From contig JAFAHO010000447.1 of NCBI GenBank assembly GCA_019237205.1, positions 1-35,117 of the forward strand: 35,117 bases of DNA, in the 5' to 3' direction. The position numbers and the translations under genes are program-made. The DNA is from Hyphomicrobiales bacterium (GTDB lineage Bacteria; Pseudomonadota; Alphaproteobacteria; Rhizobiales; Beijerinckiaceae). The notes beneath the pieces are model-generated. The model was not told the origin of the DNA. It ran no database searches and saw only the letters and a program-made list of their open reading frames with translations. Of this stretch, positions 7,652-16,520 are shown in pieces; position 1 is the first letter of the stretch; each line of letters starts with the position of its first letter.

Positions 7652-9055
7652 CTAGTCGAACGGCGCAACGGGAGCGCGAACGACGCCGTCCCGCTCGAGG
7701 GCGCGGGCGACGCGGAGCGCCAAGTCCTCGCGCCAGGGCGGCGCGATGATCTGCACCCCAATCGGCAGCTTTTCGCCATCGGTCCACACCGGCGCCGCGA
7801 CGACCGGCAGGCCGATGAAGGAGATGGGCTGGGTGAAGAGCCCGATATTCGGCCGCACCAGCATTTCCTTGCCGTCGAGGACAAAGGTCTTCTGACCGAG
7901 GCGGGGGGCGCGGCACGGCGTCGCCGGCGCAAGAAGAATGTCGACGTCGCGAAAGAGCGTCAGCGCCTCCTCGCGAAACCGCCGGCGGAATTTCTGCGCC
8001 TGCACCGCCCAGGCGCCGGGCAGCATGGCGCCGGCGATGAGCCGGTCGCGAACGTCGGGATCGAAGTCAGCGGCGCGGGTCTGCAGGCGCTGAAGATGCA
8101 GCGCAGCGCCCTCGACCATCGTGATGAGATAGGCCGCGGCGCGGGCGCGGCCGGCCTCGGCAAGTTCGACGATGCGGTCGGCTTTCAGCGCGCGGGCGAC
8201 CACATCGACCGCGGCGAAGGCGCAAGGCTCGCCCGAGCGCGCGAAATAGCCGCCGAGCCGTGCGATGCGCAGGTCCGCAACGCCATTCTCGAGGCTCGGC
8301 GTCGCCGGCGCGGCCGGAACGTCCGCCTGCGCCGGATCAGCGGGGTCGGGGCCGAGCATCGCGTCGTAGGAGCGCGCGAGGTCGCCGACAGAGCGGGTGA
8401 ACGGGCCGAGATGGTCGAGGCTCGCGACAAACGGGAAGGTTCCGGCGCGCGACAGGCGCCCGTAAGTCGGCTTGAGGCCGAAGACGCCGCAAAAGGAGCT
8501 CGGCGCCCGGATGGAGCCGTTGGTGTCCGATCCGAGCGCGATCGGGACGAGGCCGCCCGCGACCGCGCCGGCCGCGCCGCCGGACGATCCGCCCGTCATA
8601 TGCGCATGATCATGCGGATTGCGGGAAGGGCCGTCATGAGAATTCTGCCCGGTGAAGTCATAGGCGTATTCGCCCATGTTGAGCGCGCCGACGAGGACGG
8701 CGCCCGCGCTTTCGAGGCGCGAGACGAGGGTCGCATCCTTGCCGGCCGGCGCCCGCTCGCGGTTGATCTTCGATCCGGCCCGCGTCGGCAACCCCGCGAC
8801 GTCATAGAGATTCTTGACCGCGAACGGCGCGCCGATGAGCGGCCCCGGGCTTTCGCCGCGAGCGCGCGCGGCGTCGATCGCCTCGGCCCTCATGAGCGCG
8901 CGCGCCGCGGTCACATCGGTGAACGCGCCGAGCGCGCCGTTGCGCGTTTCGATGCGCGCGAGCGCCGCCTTGGTTACTTCGCGGGCGCTCGCCGCGCCGC
9001 TGCTGATGGCGCCGGCGATAGCCTCGGCCGAACCGTCAAGCAGACCAGGAGTCAC
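7652..9055 (-). CDS. atzE: AtzE-type amidase (1-carboxybiuret hydrolase / HpxY-like)
   Basis: An amidase-signature enzyme of 467 residues with an intact Ser-cisSer-Lys triad: Lys81 (AVKN), Ser157 in GGSSGG and Ser181 in DTNGS. The 76- and 24-residue spacings are typical. With its small partner AtzG it should deaminate 1-carboxybiuret to 1,3-dicarboxyurea; an oxalurate-related role is the alternative for HpxY-type relatives. It starts with GTG at 9055, overlapping the atzG stop by 4 bases (GTGA), so the two subunits are translationally coupled. The family assignment is firm; the exact substrate is inferred from neighbours (AtzG, AtzH, AtzF). Confidence 0.88.
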   Translation of the reverse strand: MTPGLLDGSAEAIAGAISSGAASAREVTKAALARIETRNGALGAFTDVTAARALMRAEAIDAARARGESPGPLIGAPFAVKNLYDVAGLPTRAGSKINRERAPAGKDATLVSRLESAGAVLVGALNMGEYAYDFTGQNSHDGPSRNPHDHAHMTGGSSGGAAGAVAGGLVPIALGSDTNGSIRAPSSFCGVFGLKPTYGRLSRAGTFPFVASLDHLGPFTRSVGDLARSYDAMLGPDPADPAQADVPAAPATPSLENGVADLRIARLGGYFARSGEPCAFAAVDVVARALKADRIVELAEAGRARAAAYLITMVEGAALHLQRLQTRAADFDPDVRDRLIAGAMLPGAWAVQAQKFRRRFREEALTLFRDVDILLAPATPCRAPRLGQKTFVLDGKEMLVRPNIGLFTQPISFIGLPVVAAPVWTDGEKLPIGVQIIAPPWREDLALRVARALERDGVVRAPVAPFD

Positions 9056-9240
9056 GGCTTGAACACCGGCGCCGGCTCTTCCTCGTCGTCGAGCGCCACG
9101 GACAAGAGTAGTTCCGCCTGCTGCGCCGCGATCCGAAGGTGGACGATCGTCTCGGCGCGCGAGTCAGGGGTGAGCGCCAGCCCAAGAAGGGGCGTCATGG
9201 CGTCGACCAAAGCTTCCGGGTCAAAATGGGGAGGATTCAC
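9052..9240 (-). CDS. atzG: AtzG-like small subunit (DUF4089)
   Basis: A 62-residue protein of the DUF4089/AtzG (HpxX) family, recognisable from LTPDSRAETIVHLRIAAQQA and its position directly in front of an AtzE-type amidase. In the known AtzEG complex this helical peptide packs against AtzE and is needed for a stable, active enzyme. The stop overlaps the AtzE start. The start is GTG at 9240 with no strong ribosome-binding site, so the true start is somewhat uncertain. It is the first gene of the leftward operon atzG-atzE-atzH. Confidence 0.8.
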   Translation of the reverse strand: MNPPHFDPEALVDAMTPLLGLALTPDSRAETIVHLRIAAQQAELLLSVALDDEEEPAPVFKP

Positions 9241-9750
9241 GCAACCGCATGTCTAAAGGAGACGAGCGGCGCCGTCCAGCGGACAATGACGCGCGGCCGG
9301 CGCGGTCGAGGTCGAAGCGACGCGCGGGGTTGGCCGGGCCTCGCTTCATCAGTGTCCCGCCATATGGCGCCCAATGGTGGCGCCGTCGGCGCCCGCGGCT
9401 TCGGTGAGACCCCACGCAGCGGTCTTGAGGAGCGTGCGGCGAGCAGATTCCGATGCTGACATTGTGGCGTCCTCATTGCTCAAAATACGATGACGGCGCG
9501 TCGCGCCACTCCCCGAGGCGTTGAGTTCGCAAAGACCGTGCCGCGCAGCTCGACCGCATCCCCGCCATCGAGCGCCTCATCTTTCGGCGCCGCGCCCGAA
9601 AGATGGGCTCGGACGCCTAGCGTTTTCGCCCGTGTGGAGTATGGGTCGGGCGCCACGTCCGCAGGCGGCGGATAGCCCGGCTCTTGCATTCGGAGGCGAA
9701 ACGCGGCCGTGCGATCGCGATCGCCATCGCCGCCGAAGGAGCTCGAGGTC
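9241..9750. other. Divergent region between atzG and atzF with minus-strand ORF remnants
   Basis: About 510 bases separating two divergent operons, longer than a promoter region needs. On the minus strand two adjacent frames look coding. One, 9480-9689 (68 residues, MQEPGYPPPADV...), has plausible codon use but no recognised family. The other, 9349-9462 (37 residues), has a GAGG-type ribosome-binding site and begins MSASESARRTLLKTAAWG, like a twin-arginine leader, then ends at once. I take them as leftovers of a deleted gene. No clear promoter could be picked for either operon. Confidence 0.35.
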
Positions 9751-11535
9751 ATGACGCAATCGCTCGCGGCGCTTCTCGCCGCCCACGCCAAGGGCGAAGC
9801 TGTCACCGCGACGATCGACGAGACCTATGACCGGGTCGGCCAGCACAATGACCCGGCGCTCTTCATCGCGCTTCGTCCGAGGGCCGAAGCGCTTGCGATC
9901 GCCGAGCGCCTGCAGGCGGCCGGACCGGAGGGCAGGCCCCTGTTTGGGGCTCCGTTCGTCGTCAAAGACAATATCGACGTGAGCGGCCTGCCGACAACGG
10001 CCGCCTGTCCCGCTTTCGCCTATCGTCCGGAAAAATCAGCCTTCGTCGTCGAACGGCTCGAGCGCGCAGGCGCGATCGTCATCGGCAAGACGAATCTCGA
10101 CCAGTTCGCGACCGGGCTCGTGGGCGTGCGCTCGCCTTACGGGGTTCCGCGCAACGCATTGCGGCCGGACCTCATTCCGGGCGGGTCGAGCTCGGGCTCG
10201 GCGACCGCGGTCGGCGCCGGGCTTGTTCCCTTTTCGCTCGGGACGGACACTGCAGGATCGGGACGTGTCCCTGCGGCGCTCAACGGCATTGTTGGGCTGA
10301 AACCCTCGCTCGGCGCGCTCTCGGCGGCGGGCGTCGTACCCGCCTGCCGGACGCTCGACACGATCTCGATCTTCGCGCGTGACGTCGCGGACGCCTTTGC
10401 CGTGTTCGAGGCGGCTTGCGGCTATGATGAAAGCGACGCGTTCTCCCGCCCTTTTCCCCCGCCCGTGCTTTCAGGCGTTCCGAGCGGCCTGAGGATTGGC
10501 GTTCCGCGCTCCGAACAACTCGAGTTTTTTGGCGATGCGGAGGCGGAGGCCGCCTTCGCCCGCGATCTCGCGGCCGTCGAAGCCCTCGGGCTTAGGCGCG
10601 TCGAATTCGATTTCGAGCCCTTCGCCGAGGTCGCGCGAGCGCTGTACGACGGGCCCTGGGTCGCCGAACGCTATGCGGCGACGAAGCCGCTGATCGAGAC
10701 GAATCCGGAAGCCCTGCACCCGGTCACGCGCGCGATCGTTGAGGGCGCCCGCAAGTTCGACGCCGTCGCCGCGTTCGAGGCGTTCTACGAGCTAGCCGAT
10801 CGCAGGCGGCGCACCCAGCGCGTCTGGTCGGAGATCGACATGATGCTGGTCCCGACCATTCCGCGGCCCTATACGGTCGCCGACGTCGAGGCCGACCCGA
10901 TCCGTCTGAATTCCCGACTCGGGACCTACACCAACTTCGTCAACCTGCTCGACCTTGCCGCCTTCGCGGCGCCGTCGGGAATGCGGGGAGACGGCCTGCC
11001 ATCGAGCGTGACCCTCATCGCCCCCTCCGGGATGGACGGTCTCCTCGCGGGAATGGCCGCGGAGATCCAGGCCCGCTCGGGCGCGCCAATGGGCGCGACG
11101 GGAGAGAGGGCGCCAGTCGCGCCGCAGTCGGTCGTGCAGGCCGCGCGCGGCCGCGTCGCGCTCGCGGTCGTCGGCGCGCATCTGGCCGGACTGCCTCTGA
11201 ACCACCAACTCATCGAGCTCGGGGGGACATTCCTGCGCGAGGCCGAGACGACGACGGACTATCGTCTCTTCGCGCTGCCGGGTTCCCCGACGAAACCGGG
11301 GCTCCTGAGGGTCGCCAATGGCGCCGGGACCGCGGTCAAGGCCGAGCTATGGAGCCTTGATCCTGCAGGCTTCGGGACCTTTGTCGCCAAAGTTCCGGAG
11401 CCATTGAGCATCGGCGCCGTTCGACTCGCGGACGGGTCGAGCGTCAAAGGTTTCCTGGTCGAGGCGGAAGCCGTCGCGGCAGCCGCCGACATCTCGAAAT
11501 TCGGCGGATGGCGCGCCTATCTGGCGTCGAAGTAA
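9751..11535 (+). CDS. atzF: Allophanate hydrolase
   Basis: Residues 1-440 are an amidase-signature domain with Lys72 (VVKDN), Ser146 in GGSSSGS and Ser170 in DTAGSGR, the catalytic triad with normal spacing. Residues 460-594 are the extra C-terminal domain typical of allophanate hydrolases (LAVVGAHLAGLPLNHQL ... GFLVEAEAV). The enzyme splits allophanate to ammonia and CO2 in the cytoplasm and is the last step of cyanurate/biuret and urea-amidolyase pathways. No urea carboxylase gene is present, so the allophanate here is more likely supplied by AtzEG and AtzH. I chose the ATG at 9751 because a GAAGGAG motif lies 9-10 bases upstream. The 594-residue length is typical. It is transcribed away from atzGEH and towards the GntR gene. 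Confidence 0.92.
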   Translation: MTQSLAALLAAHAKGEAVTATIDETYDRVGQHNDPALFIALRPRAEALAIAERLQAAGPEGRPLFGAPFVVKDNIDVSGLPTTAACPAFAYRPEKSAFVVERLERAGAIVIGKTNLDQFATGLVGVRSPYGVPRNALRPDLIPGGSSSGSATAVGAGLVPFSLGTDTAGSGRVPAALNGIVGLKPSLGALSAAGVVPACRTLDTISIFARDVADAFAVFEAACGYDESDAFSRPFPPPVLSGVPSGLRIGVPRSEQLEFFGDAEAEAAFARDLAAVEALGLRRVEFDFEPFAEVARALYDGPWVAERYAATKPLIETNPEALHPVTRAIVEGARKFDAVAAFEAFYELADRRRRTQRVWSEIDMMLVPTIPRPYTVADVEADPIRLNSRLGTYTNFVNLLDLAAFAAPSGMRGDGLPSSVTLIAPSGMDGLLAGMAAEIQARSGAPMGATGERAPVAPQSVVQAARGRVALAVVGAHLAGLPLNHQLIELGGTFLREAETTTDYRLFALPGSPTKPGLLRVANGAGTAVKAELWSLDPAGFGTFVAKVPEPLSIGAVRLADGSSVKGFLVEAEAVAAAADISKFGGWRAYLASK

Positions 11536-11580
11536 TTATGAGCCCAGCGCGAAGCCCATAGCCTCTGTCCTTCTTCCGCT

Positions 11581-11602
11581 GGATCGCTTCGCTCGCGATG
11601 AT
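11581..11602. repeat. Short palindromic element, ATCGC-TTCGCTC-GCGAT, between converging genes
   Basis: This lies in the 97-bp gap between the converging atzF and GntR genes. The GGATCGCTTCGCTCGCGATGA core resembles the REP-like 'TTGCTTCGCTCGCAATGA' elements I know from intergenic gaps of Rhizobiales. It can fold and may end transcription from both sides, though there is no T-run. Confidence 0.4.
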
Positions 11603-11632
11603 CGCCTTGCGTCCGTCAAATCGCGGCAAGTC

Positions 11633-12328
11633 CTAAAGATCGAAGATGCGGCGGATGTCGACCGGCCCGCTGACCGCGTCCCGGATGTCGAGCGCGCCTT
11701 CGATGTCGTGCAGATGGTGGTCCATCGTGGCGGCCGCGCGCGCGCCATCGCGTTCACCAAGCGCATCGATCAGGGCCTCGTGGTCGGCGTCAGAACACGA
11801 ACGGGCGCTTCGCGAGCCGTAAAGGCCGATGATGAGCGAGGTTCGCGCGACGAGGTCCTCGAGGAATTTGGTCAGGACGGAATTGCCGCCGATTTCCGCC
11901 AACCGCAAATGGAACTGGCCCGTCAGCCGGATCGACTCCCCGCGATCGCCCCGAGCCTCCGCTGCGGCGCCTGCGCGAACATTGGCGCGAAGCTCCGCGA
12001 GCGCTGTCTTATCGATTTGCGCCGCGGCCGAGATGACGGTCGAACGTTCGATCGCCCGCCGCGCCTCGAACACCTCGCGCGCCTCCCCTGCGTCGGGGCT
12101 CGCAATGAATGCGCCTCGATTGGGATGAAGCGTGACGACGCCGCGTTCGGCGAGCACGACGAGAATGCGCCGGATTTGCGTCCGGCTGCATTCGAACGCG
12201 TCACAGAGCGCCGCCTCCGGAAGTTTCGCCCCCGCCGCGAGCTTCTGCTCCATGACCGCCGCGACAATGCGCTCGACGATCGTCGCATCGGACAGCGGCT
12301 GGCCGAGTTCGTCTTCCGTGATCGACAT
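11633..12328 (-). CDS. GntR-family transcriptional regulator, FCD subfamily
   Basis: A 231-residue protein with an N-terminal winged helix (residues 14-80: IVERIVAAVMEQ...LPEAALCDAFECSRTQIRRIL...HPNRGAF) and an FCD effector domain. FCD His residues in FHLRLAEI, DHEALI and DHHLHDI would bind a metal and help hold a carboxylate ligand. It sits between atzF and the divergent transporter operon, so it is the likely regulator of this catabolic locus, probably a repressor released by a pathway intermediate. I chose the ATG at 12328, with a weak GGGTGGGG upstream. An upstream ATG at 12397 would add a 23-residue Arg/Cys-rich leader outside the fold. Confidence 0.85.
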   Translation of the reverse strand: MSITEDELGQPLSDATIVERIVAAVMEQKLAAGAKLPEAALCDAFECSRTQIRRILVVLAERGVVTLHPNRGAFIASPDAGEAREVFEARRAIERSTVISAAAQIDKTALAELRANVRAGAAAEARGDRGESIRLTGQFHLRLAEIGGNSVLTKFLEDLVARTSLIIGLYGSRSARSCSDADHEALIDALGERDGARAAATMDHHLHDIEGALDIRDAVSGPVDIRRIFDL

Positions 12329-12460
12329 GCCCCGCCCCACCCTTTCGCGCTCGGCCGCGCAGCGCGCGGCACGGCTCGTGAAACAATACGTCTTCACCCG
12401 TCAAGCGCGGCCAATTGCCGCGGAATGCGCCAACCGGCTGCCGGGCTTTTGTGCGCCTGC

Positions 12461-12530
12461 ACAAATTGTAGAATATCGTCGACAATCGTAACTCTAATTG
12501 TTGACAAGTTTTCGCCGCGGAAGCAACCTG
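12461..12530. promoter_or_regulatory. Putative operators and promoter between the GntR gene and the transporter operon
   Basis: Two similar palindromes, TCGTCGACAA (12476-12485) and TTGTTGACAA (12498-12507), have centres 22 bp apart, two helical turns. A third, ACAAATTGT, is at 12461-12469. The second overlaps a TTGACA -35-like hexamer (12501-12506), with a weak CAACCT 17 bp downstream facing the transporter genes. On the other strand TACAAT (12465-12470) could serve as a -10 box for the GntR gene. Similar half-sites at helical spacing suggest cooperative binding by the adjacent GntR dimer. Confidence 0.45.
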
Positions 12531-12599
12531 ACATTGGCCGTCTGTCCCGGGCTCCTCGTCCGGGCGCGCCGGGCGGCTGCATTCGGAAGGATTTGCACA

Positions 12600-13802
12600 A
12601 TGCGATCTCGCCCCAGCTCGTTCCGCTTTGCCCTCTTGGGCCTTGCCTCAGTCATCACGCTGGCAGCCGCCGCGTTTCCAGCGGACGCGGCCAACAAGGT
12701 TCTCAAGATCGGCTTCGTCGGCGTGACCAGCGGCCCCGCCGCCGCCTGGGGCACGTCGAACGTACGCTCGATGCAGACGCTCGCCGACTGGTGGAACTCG
12801 ACCGGCGGCGTGAAAATCGGCGACGACACCTACGATATCGACGTCGTCACCTTCGACGACCAGAAGGATCCCAAACGCGCCATCGCCGGCATGGAAAAGA
12901 TGGCCCAGGAGGGTATCCACTATGTCGTCGGGCCGAATGTCGACGACGGCGCCGCTGCGGTGCGTCCCGTCGCCGAGAAGTCGGGGATCATCTATTTCCC
13001 CTACGCTTTCCCGAAAGAACTCTACACCAAACCCGCCGCCAACGCGGTGCTCGGCATGGTCGCCAACTATCAGTCGGGCCCGGCAATCTACAAGTACCTG
13101 AAAGAGAACAAGGGCGTAAAGACGATCGCCTTCGTCGCCGCCAACGAATCCGATCCTTTGAGCCAGCGCGACGGCGGCGTCGCCGCGGCCAAGGCGCTCG
13201 GCCTCGACGTGGTCGCGGACAAAGACACCTACCAGAACGACACGCGCGACTTCACCCCGGTGCTGACGCCGATCGTGAAGCTCAATCCAGACCTTCTGGT
13301 GCTGTCGGGCGTCGCTCCGGCCAATGCGCCCCTTCTTATCCGCTCGGCGCGGGAGCTAGGCTATAAGGGCCTCATCTCGACCGAGACCGCGCAGGACGCG
13401 AAGGTCCTCGAGGAAGGCGCCGGCGAGCTCGCCAACGGCTTCATCTCGGTCGGTGGCGCCTCGACGCCGGAAATCCGCTCAAAGTCGATGGATGAGTTCA
13501 TCGATCGCTACACCAAGAAGTTCGGCGAGTATAACGACGAGTCGAACACCAAGATCTATGCGCTTCAATACATCGTCGACACGCTCAAGGCCGATCCGAA
13601 GGCGATCGACAGCATCGACGAATTCAAGAAGACCATGGATTCCTTCTCCGCGCCGAACCCCTATCTGAAGGACTCCTCGGCGACGCTGCACTACGTCGGC
13701 ACGACGTCGTTCGGCCAGAAGCGCCAGCTTGCCGTGCCGCTGGTCGTCAACGAGTACGAGGACGGCAAGTTCAAGACTCTGTTTATCGCCAACGTCGACT
13801 GA
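12600..13802 (+). CDS. Liv-type ABC transporter, periplasmic substrate-binding protein
   Basis: A 400-residue type I periplasmic binding protein of the branched-chain amino acid/amide class. A signal peptide (LLGLASVITLAAAAFPADA) is followed by KVLKIGFVGVTSGPAAAWG, the usual first strand of LivK-like proteins. The body has the two-lobe pattern (YVVGPNVDDG..., TIAFVAANESD...). It starts at ATG 12600 with GGAAGG 9 bases upstream and is the first gene of a five-part transporter operon under the divergent GntR gene. From the neighbouring Atz-type enzymes the ligand is probably an amide, ureide or hydantoin-like compound rather than leucine; that is inference. Confidence 0.9.
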   Translation: MRSRPSSFRFALLGLASVITLAAAAFPADAANKVLKIGFVGVTSGPAAAWGTSNVRSMQTLADWWNSTGGVKIGDDTYDIDVVTFDDQKDPKRAIAGMEKMAQEGIHYVVGPNVDDGAAAVRPVAEKSGIIYFPYAFPKELYTKPAANAVLGMVANYQSGPAIYKYLKENKGVKTIAFVAANESDPLSQRDGGVAAAKALGLDVVADKDTYQNDTRDFTPVLTPIVKLNPDLLVLSGVAPANAPLLIRSARELGYKGLISTETAQDAKVLEEGAGELANGFISVGGASTPEIRSKSMDEFIDRYTKKFGEYNDESNTKIYALQYIVDTLKADPKAIDSIDEFKKTMDSFSAPNPYLKDSSATLHYVGTTSFGQKRQLAVPLVVNEYEDGKFKTLFIANVD

Positions 13803-13878
13803 CGGGCGCTCCGGCGTCTGGAGGCGCCATGAGGGGAGACGCGAAACGCGCCTCCCCTCCCCCCGGGAACGACGGCGC

Positions 13879-14745
13879 ATGGAACAGGTCATCGCAAACG
13901 GGCTCTATCTCGGCGCGCAATATGCGCTGATCGCGCTCGGCCTGACCTTGATCTTCGCGTTGATGAACGTGCTCAATTTCGCGCACGGGCAGATGTACGT
14001 GCTCGGCGGCTTTGTCACCTATGAAGTGTACGGGCTTCTGCATTGGCCGTTCGTCGTCGCGCTTGTCGCCTCGGCGCTGACGCTCGCCGTGCTCGGCGCG
14101 CTGATCGAACGCTTCCTGTTCCGAACCGTCATTAAACGCAGCGAGCGCGAGGAGAGCACAATGCTACTCGCTGCCGGGGTCGCCTATTTTCTCGACGCGG
14201 CGATTCTTCTGCTGTTCGGAGAAAAGCAGCGCGGCGTCCATAAGATACTGAACGGCGTCTTTATCTGGGATAACCTCATTCTGCCCTGGGACCGCATCCT
14301 CGTCGCGGGCCTCGCCATTCTTTTCATAGTCGCTTTCATCCTGATGATGCAGTTCACCAAGCCGGGTCGGGCGATGCGCGCGCTGGCGCAGGACCGCGTC
14401 GCGGCGCAGCTGATGGGCGTGCCGGTCGCCTTCTATGGACTGATCGGCTTCGCCCTCGGCGCGATGCTGGCGGGGCTTGTCGGCGGCCTCCTGGTCACGA
14501 TCACCGGGGTCAATTCGGGCATCGGCGGGCCGATCTCCATCAAGGCCTTCATGATGGTGATGATCGGCGGCGCGGGCGTCGTGGGCGGCGCGATCGCGGG
14601 CGGATTCATTCTGGGCATGCTGGAGTCGGTCGGGCTCACCGTACTGCACGCCTACGGCGACATCACCTATCTCGCCATCTTCGTCGCGCTCATGATCTTC
14701 CTCGCCATCCGCCCGAACGGGCTGATGGGCAAGCCGTGGGGATGA
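13879..14745 (+). CDS. Liv-type ABC transporter permease (LivH-like)
   Basis: A 288-residue inner-membrane permease with about eight hydrophobic segments. It has the LivH hallmark NGLYLGAQYALIALGLTLIF near the N-terminus and the cytoplasmic coupling region GRAMRALAQDRVAAQLMGV (about residues 165-183). It lies 76 bases after the binding-protein gene and 4 bases before the second permease, so the membrane subunits are cotranscribed. Start ATG 13879. Substrate as for the binding protein. Confidence 0.9.
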   Translation: MEQVIANGLYLGAQYALIALGLTLIFALMNVLNFAHGQMYVLGGFVTYEVYGLLHWPFVVALVASALTLAVLGALIERFLFRTVIKRSEREESTMLLAAGVAYFLDAAILLLFGEKQRGVHKILNGVFIWDNLILPWDRILVAGLAILFIVAFILMMQFTKPGRAMRALAQDRVAAQLMGVPVAFYGLIGFALGAMLAGLVGGLLVTITGVNSGIGGPISIKAFMMVMIGGAGVVGGAIAGGFILGMLESVGLTVLHAYGDITYLAIFVALMIFLAIRPNGLMGKPWG

Positions 14746-14749
14746 GACG

Positions 14750-15733
14750 ATGACGCCGATGCAGCGAGGGACGCGTATCGCTGGCATCGGAGCGTTCCTC
14801 GTCGTTGTGTTTATCGCTGTGCCGATGGCGATCGCGGCCGCGCACAGGACCGACCTCTACTACACGCTGAGCTCCGTGGCGCTCCTATCAATCGCCAGCG
14901 GCGGCGTCTGGCTCACCTTCTATATCGGCCGCATCAACATCGGCCAAGGCGCTTTCGCCCTGGTCGGCGGCTATGTTTCGGCGATCCTGGTGACGGCCTA
15001 TGGTCTCTCGTTCTGGCTGAGCCTGCCGCTCGCCGGACTCTTCTGCGCCGCGGCCAGCGTGCTGGTCGGCCTGCCGATCCTCAGATTGCGCGGCGTCTAT
15101 TTCGCCATGGTGACGCTGGTGCTGACCGAAGTGGCGCGGCTCTCTGCGCTCGCGCTTTCCGTCACCAATGGCGCCAAAGGCATCACCAGCATCCCCGCGC
15201 CCGGTCCGATCGGCCTCTTCGGCCTGACGATCGTGCCGGCGTTCGACACTTTCGCCGAGCGCAATGTCGCTTTCTATTTCTTGTCGGTTACGGTGATGGC
15301 GCTCTGCTTCGCCGGGCTCTGGCGACTCGTCAACTCGCGGGTCGGCCGGCTGTTCGCGGCGCTGAGACAGAACGAGGACCTCGCCTCCTCGATGGGGCTC
15401 AACGTGCCGGCGCTCCGCGTGCTGGCCTATGCGATCTCGTCGTTTCTCGGCGGCGTCGGCGGCGCGATCTTCGTCGCCATCGCCCAGTCGATCTATCCCT
15501 CGAGCTTCACCGTCAACGACAGTGTGAACTTCATGCTGAACTGCTTCCTCGGCGGGCTCGGCTATGTGTTCGGCCCGATGCTCGGGACGCTCGTTCTCTA
15601 TTTCGGCTGGGACCTTCTGTTTCAGACCGGACAGTATCAGCTCCTCATCTATTCGGGCGTGATGATCCTCCTGATCCTCCTCCTGCCGAACGGGCTCTTC
15701 AGCCTGCGCCTGCCCTCGCGGCGCTCGAGCTAG
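14750..15733 (+). CDS. Liv-type ABC transporter permease (LivM-like)
   Basis: A 327-residue inner-membrane protein with about ten hydrophobic stretches. LivM features are SGGVWLTFYIGRINIGQGAF and the coupling helix GRLFAALRQNEDLASSMGL. It pairs with the LivH-like subunit to form the channel. It follows that gene by 4 bases and is followed by the first ATPase gene after 4 bases, typical of a tight operon. Confidence 0.9.
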   Translation: MTPMQRGTRIAGIGAFLVVVFIAVPMAIAAAHRTDLYYTLSSVALLSIASGGVWLTFYIGRINIGQGAFALVGGYVSAILVTAYGLSFWLSLPLAGLFCAAASVLVGLPILRLRGVYFAMVTLVLTEVARLSALALSVTNGAKGITSIPAPGPIGLFGLTIVPAFDTFAERNVAFYFLSVTVMALCFAGLWRLVNSRVGRLFAALRQNEDLASSMGLNVPALRVLAYAISSFLGGVGGAIFVAIAQSIYPSSFTVNDSVNFMLNCFLGGLGYVFGPMLGTLVLYFGWDLLFQTGQYQLLIYSGVMILLILLLPNGLFSLRLPSRRSS

Positions 15734-15737
15734 AGCG

Positions 15738-16517
15738 ATGGCGCCGATCCTCCAAGTCAAGGACCTGACCAAGCGATACGGCGGCCTCACCGCGGTCAAC
15801 GAGGTCTCGTTCGACGTCGAACCGAACGAAATCCTGTCGGTCATCGGCCCTAACGGCGCCGGCAAATCGACCATCTTCAAGCTGATCTCGTCCTTCGTGA
15901 AGCCGACCCGCGGGGAGGTGACGTTCAATGGCGAAGTGATTTCCGGCCTCGCGCCGCACACGGTCGCGCGCAAGGGTGTGGTGCGCACGTTTCAGGAGAC
16001 GACGATCTTCAAGGGCATGACGGCGCGCGACAGCGTCATCGTCGCCCATCACCTGCGCTCGCACGCGAGCCTCTTCGGCTTCTATCTCGGGTCGGCGGCA
16101 GCGCGTCGCGATGAAGCCGATTTCGGCCGGTCGAGCGACGAGATTCTCGACTTTCTCGGCCTCGGAGCGGTCAAGTATGAGATCGCGAGCAACCTCCCGC
16201 AGGGCCACTTGCGGGCGCTCGGCATCGCCATCGGCCTCGCCGCCAACCCGAAAATCCTGCTGCTCGACGAGCCCTTCGCCGGCATGAACGCCGACGAGAC
16301 CAGCCGCGCCGTCGAAATGGTGCGCGCGGTCCGCGACCGCGGCGTCACGCTGCTGCTGGTCGAGCACGACATGGCGGCGGTGATGAAGATTTCCGACCGC
16401 ATCGTCGTCATCAATTTCGGCGTGAAGATCGCCGAGGGCACGCCCGCCGAAATTCGCGCGAACGAGAAGGTCATCGAAGCCTATCTTGGCGTCGAAGACG
16501 AAACGATCGGGCTCTAG
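15738..16517 (+). CDS. Liv-type ABC transporter ATP-binding protein (LivG-like)
   Basis: A 259-residue ATPase subunit. Walker A GPNGAGKST is at residues 37-45, Walker B ILLLDEP at 173-179 and the switch His210 is in VEHD. The signature motif is unusual: LPQGH at 153-157, where LivG proteins normally have a form like LPYGQ. The Gly is kept, but the final Gln-Arg-like part is replaced by His-Leu-Arg. The protein is otherwise intact and should drive uptake as a heterodimer with the LivF-like partner encoded 3 bases downstream. Confidence 0.9.
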   Translation: MAPILQVKDLTKRYGGLTAVNEVSFDVEPNEILSVIGPNGAGKSTIFKLISSFVKPTRGEVTFNGEVISGLAPHTVARKGVVRTFQETTIFKGMTARDSVIVAHHLRSHASLFGFYLGSAAARRDEADFGRSSDEILDFLGLGAVKYEIASNLPQGHLRALGIAIGLAANPKILLLDEPFAGMNADETSRAVEMVRAVRDRGVTLLLVEHDMAAVMKISDRIVVINFGVKIAEGTPAEIRANEKVIEAYLGVEDETIGL

Positions 16518-16520
16518 ACG

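Noticed and set aside
7532-9256. Long plus-strand frame (574 codons) opposite atzE and atzG
   Set aside because: Arg/Asp-rich complement of a clear amidase gene; an artefact of high GC content.
11708-13366. Long plus-strand frame (552 codons) opposite the GntR gene and overlapping the binding-protein gene
   Set aside because: The product is Arg-rich shadow sequence; real genes with recognisable domains occupy the same DNA in other frames.
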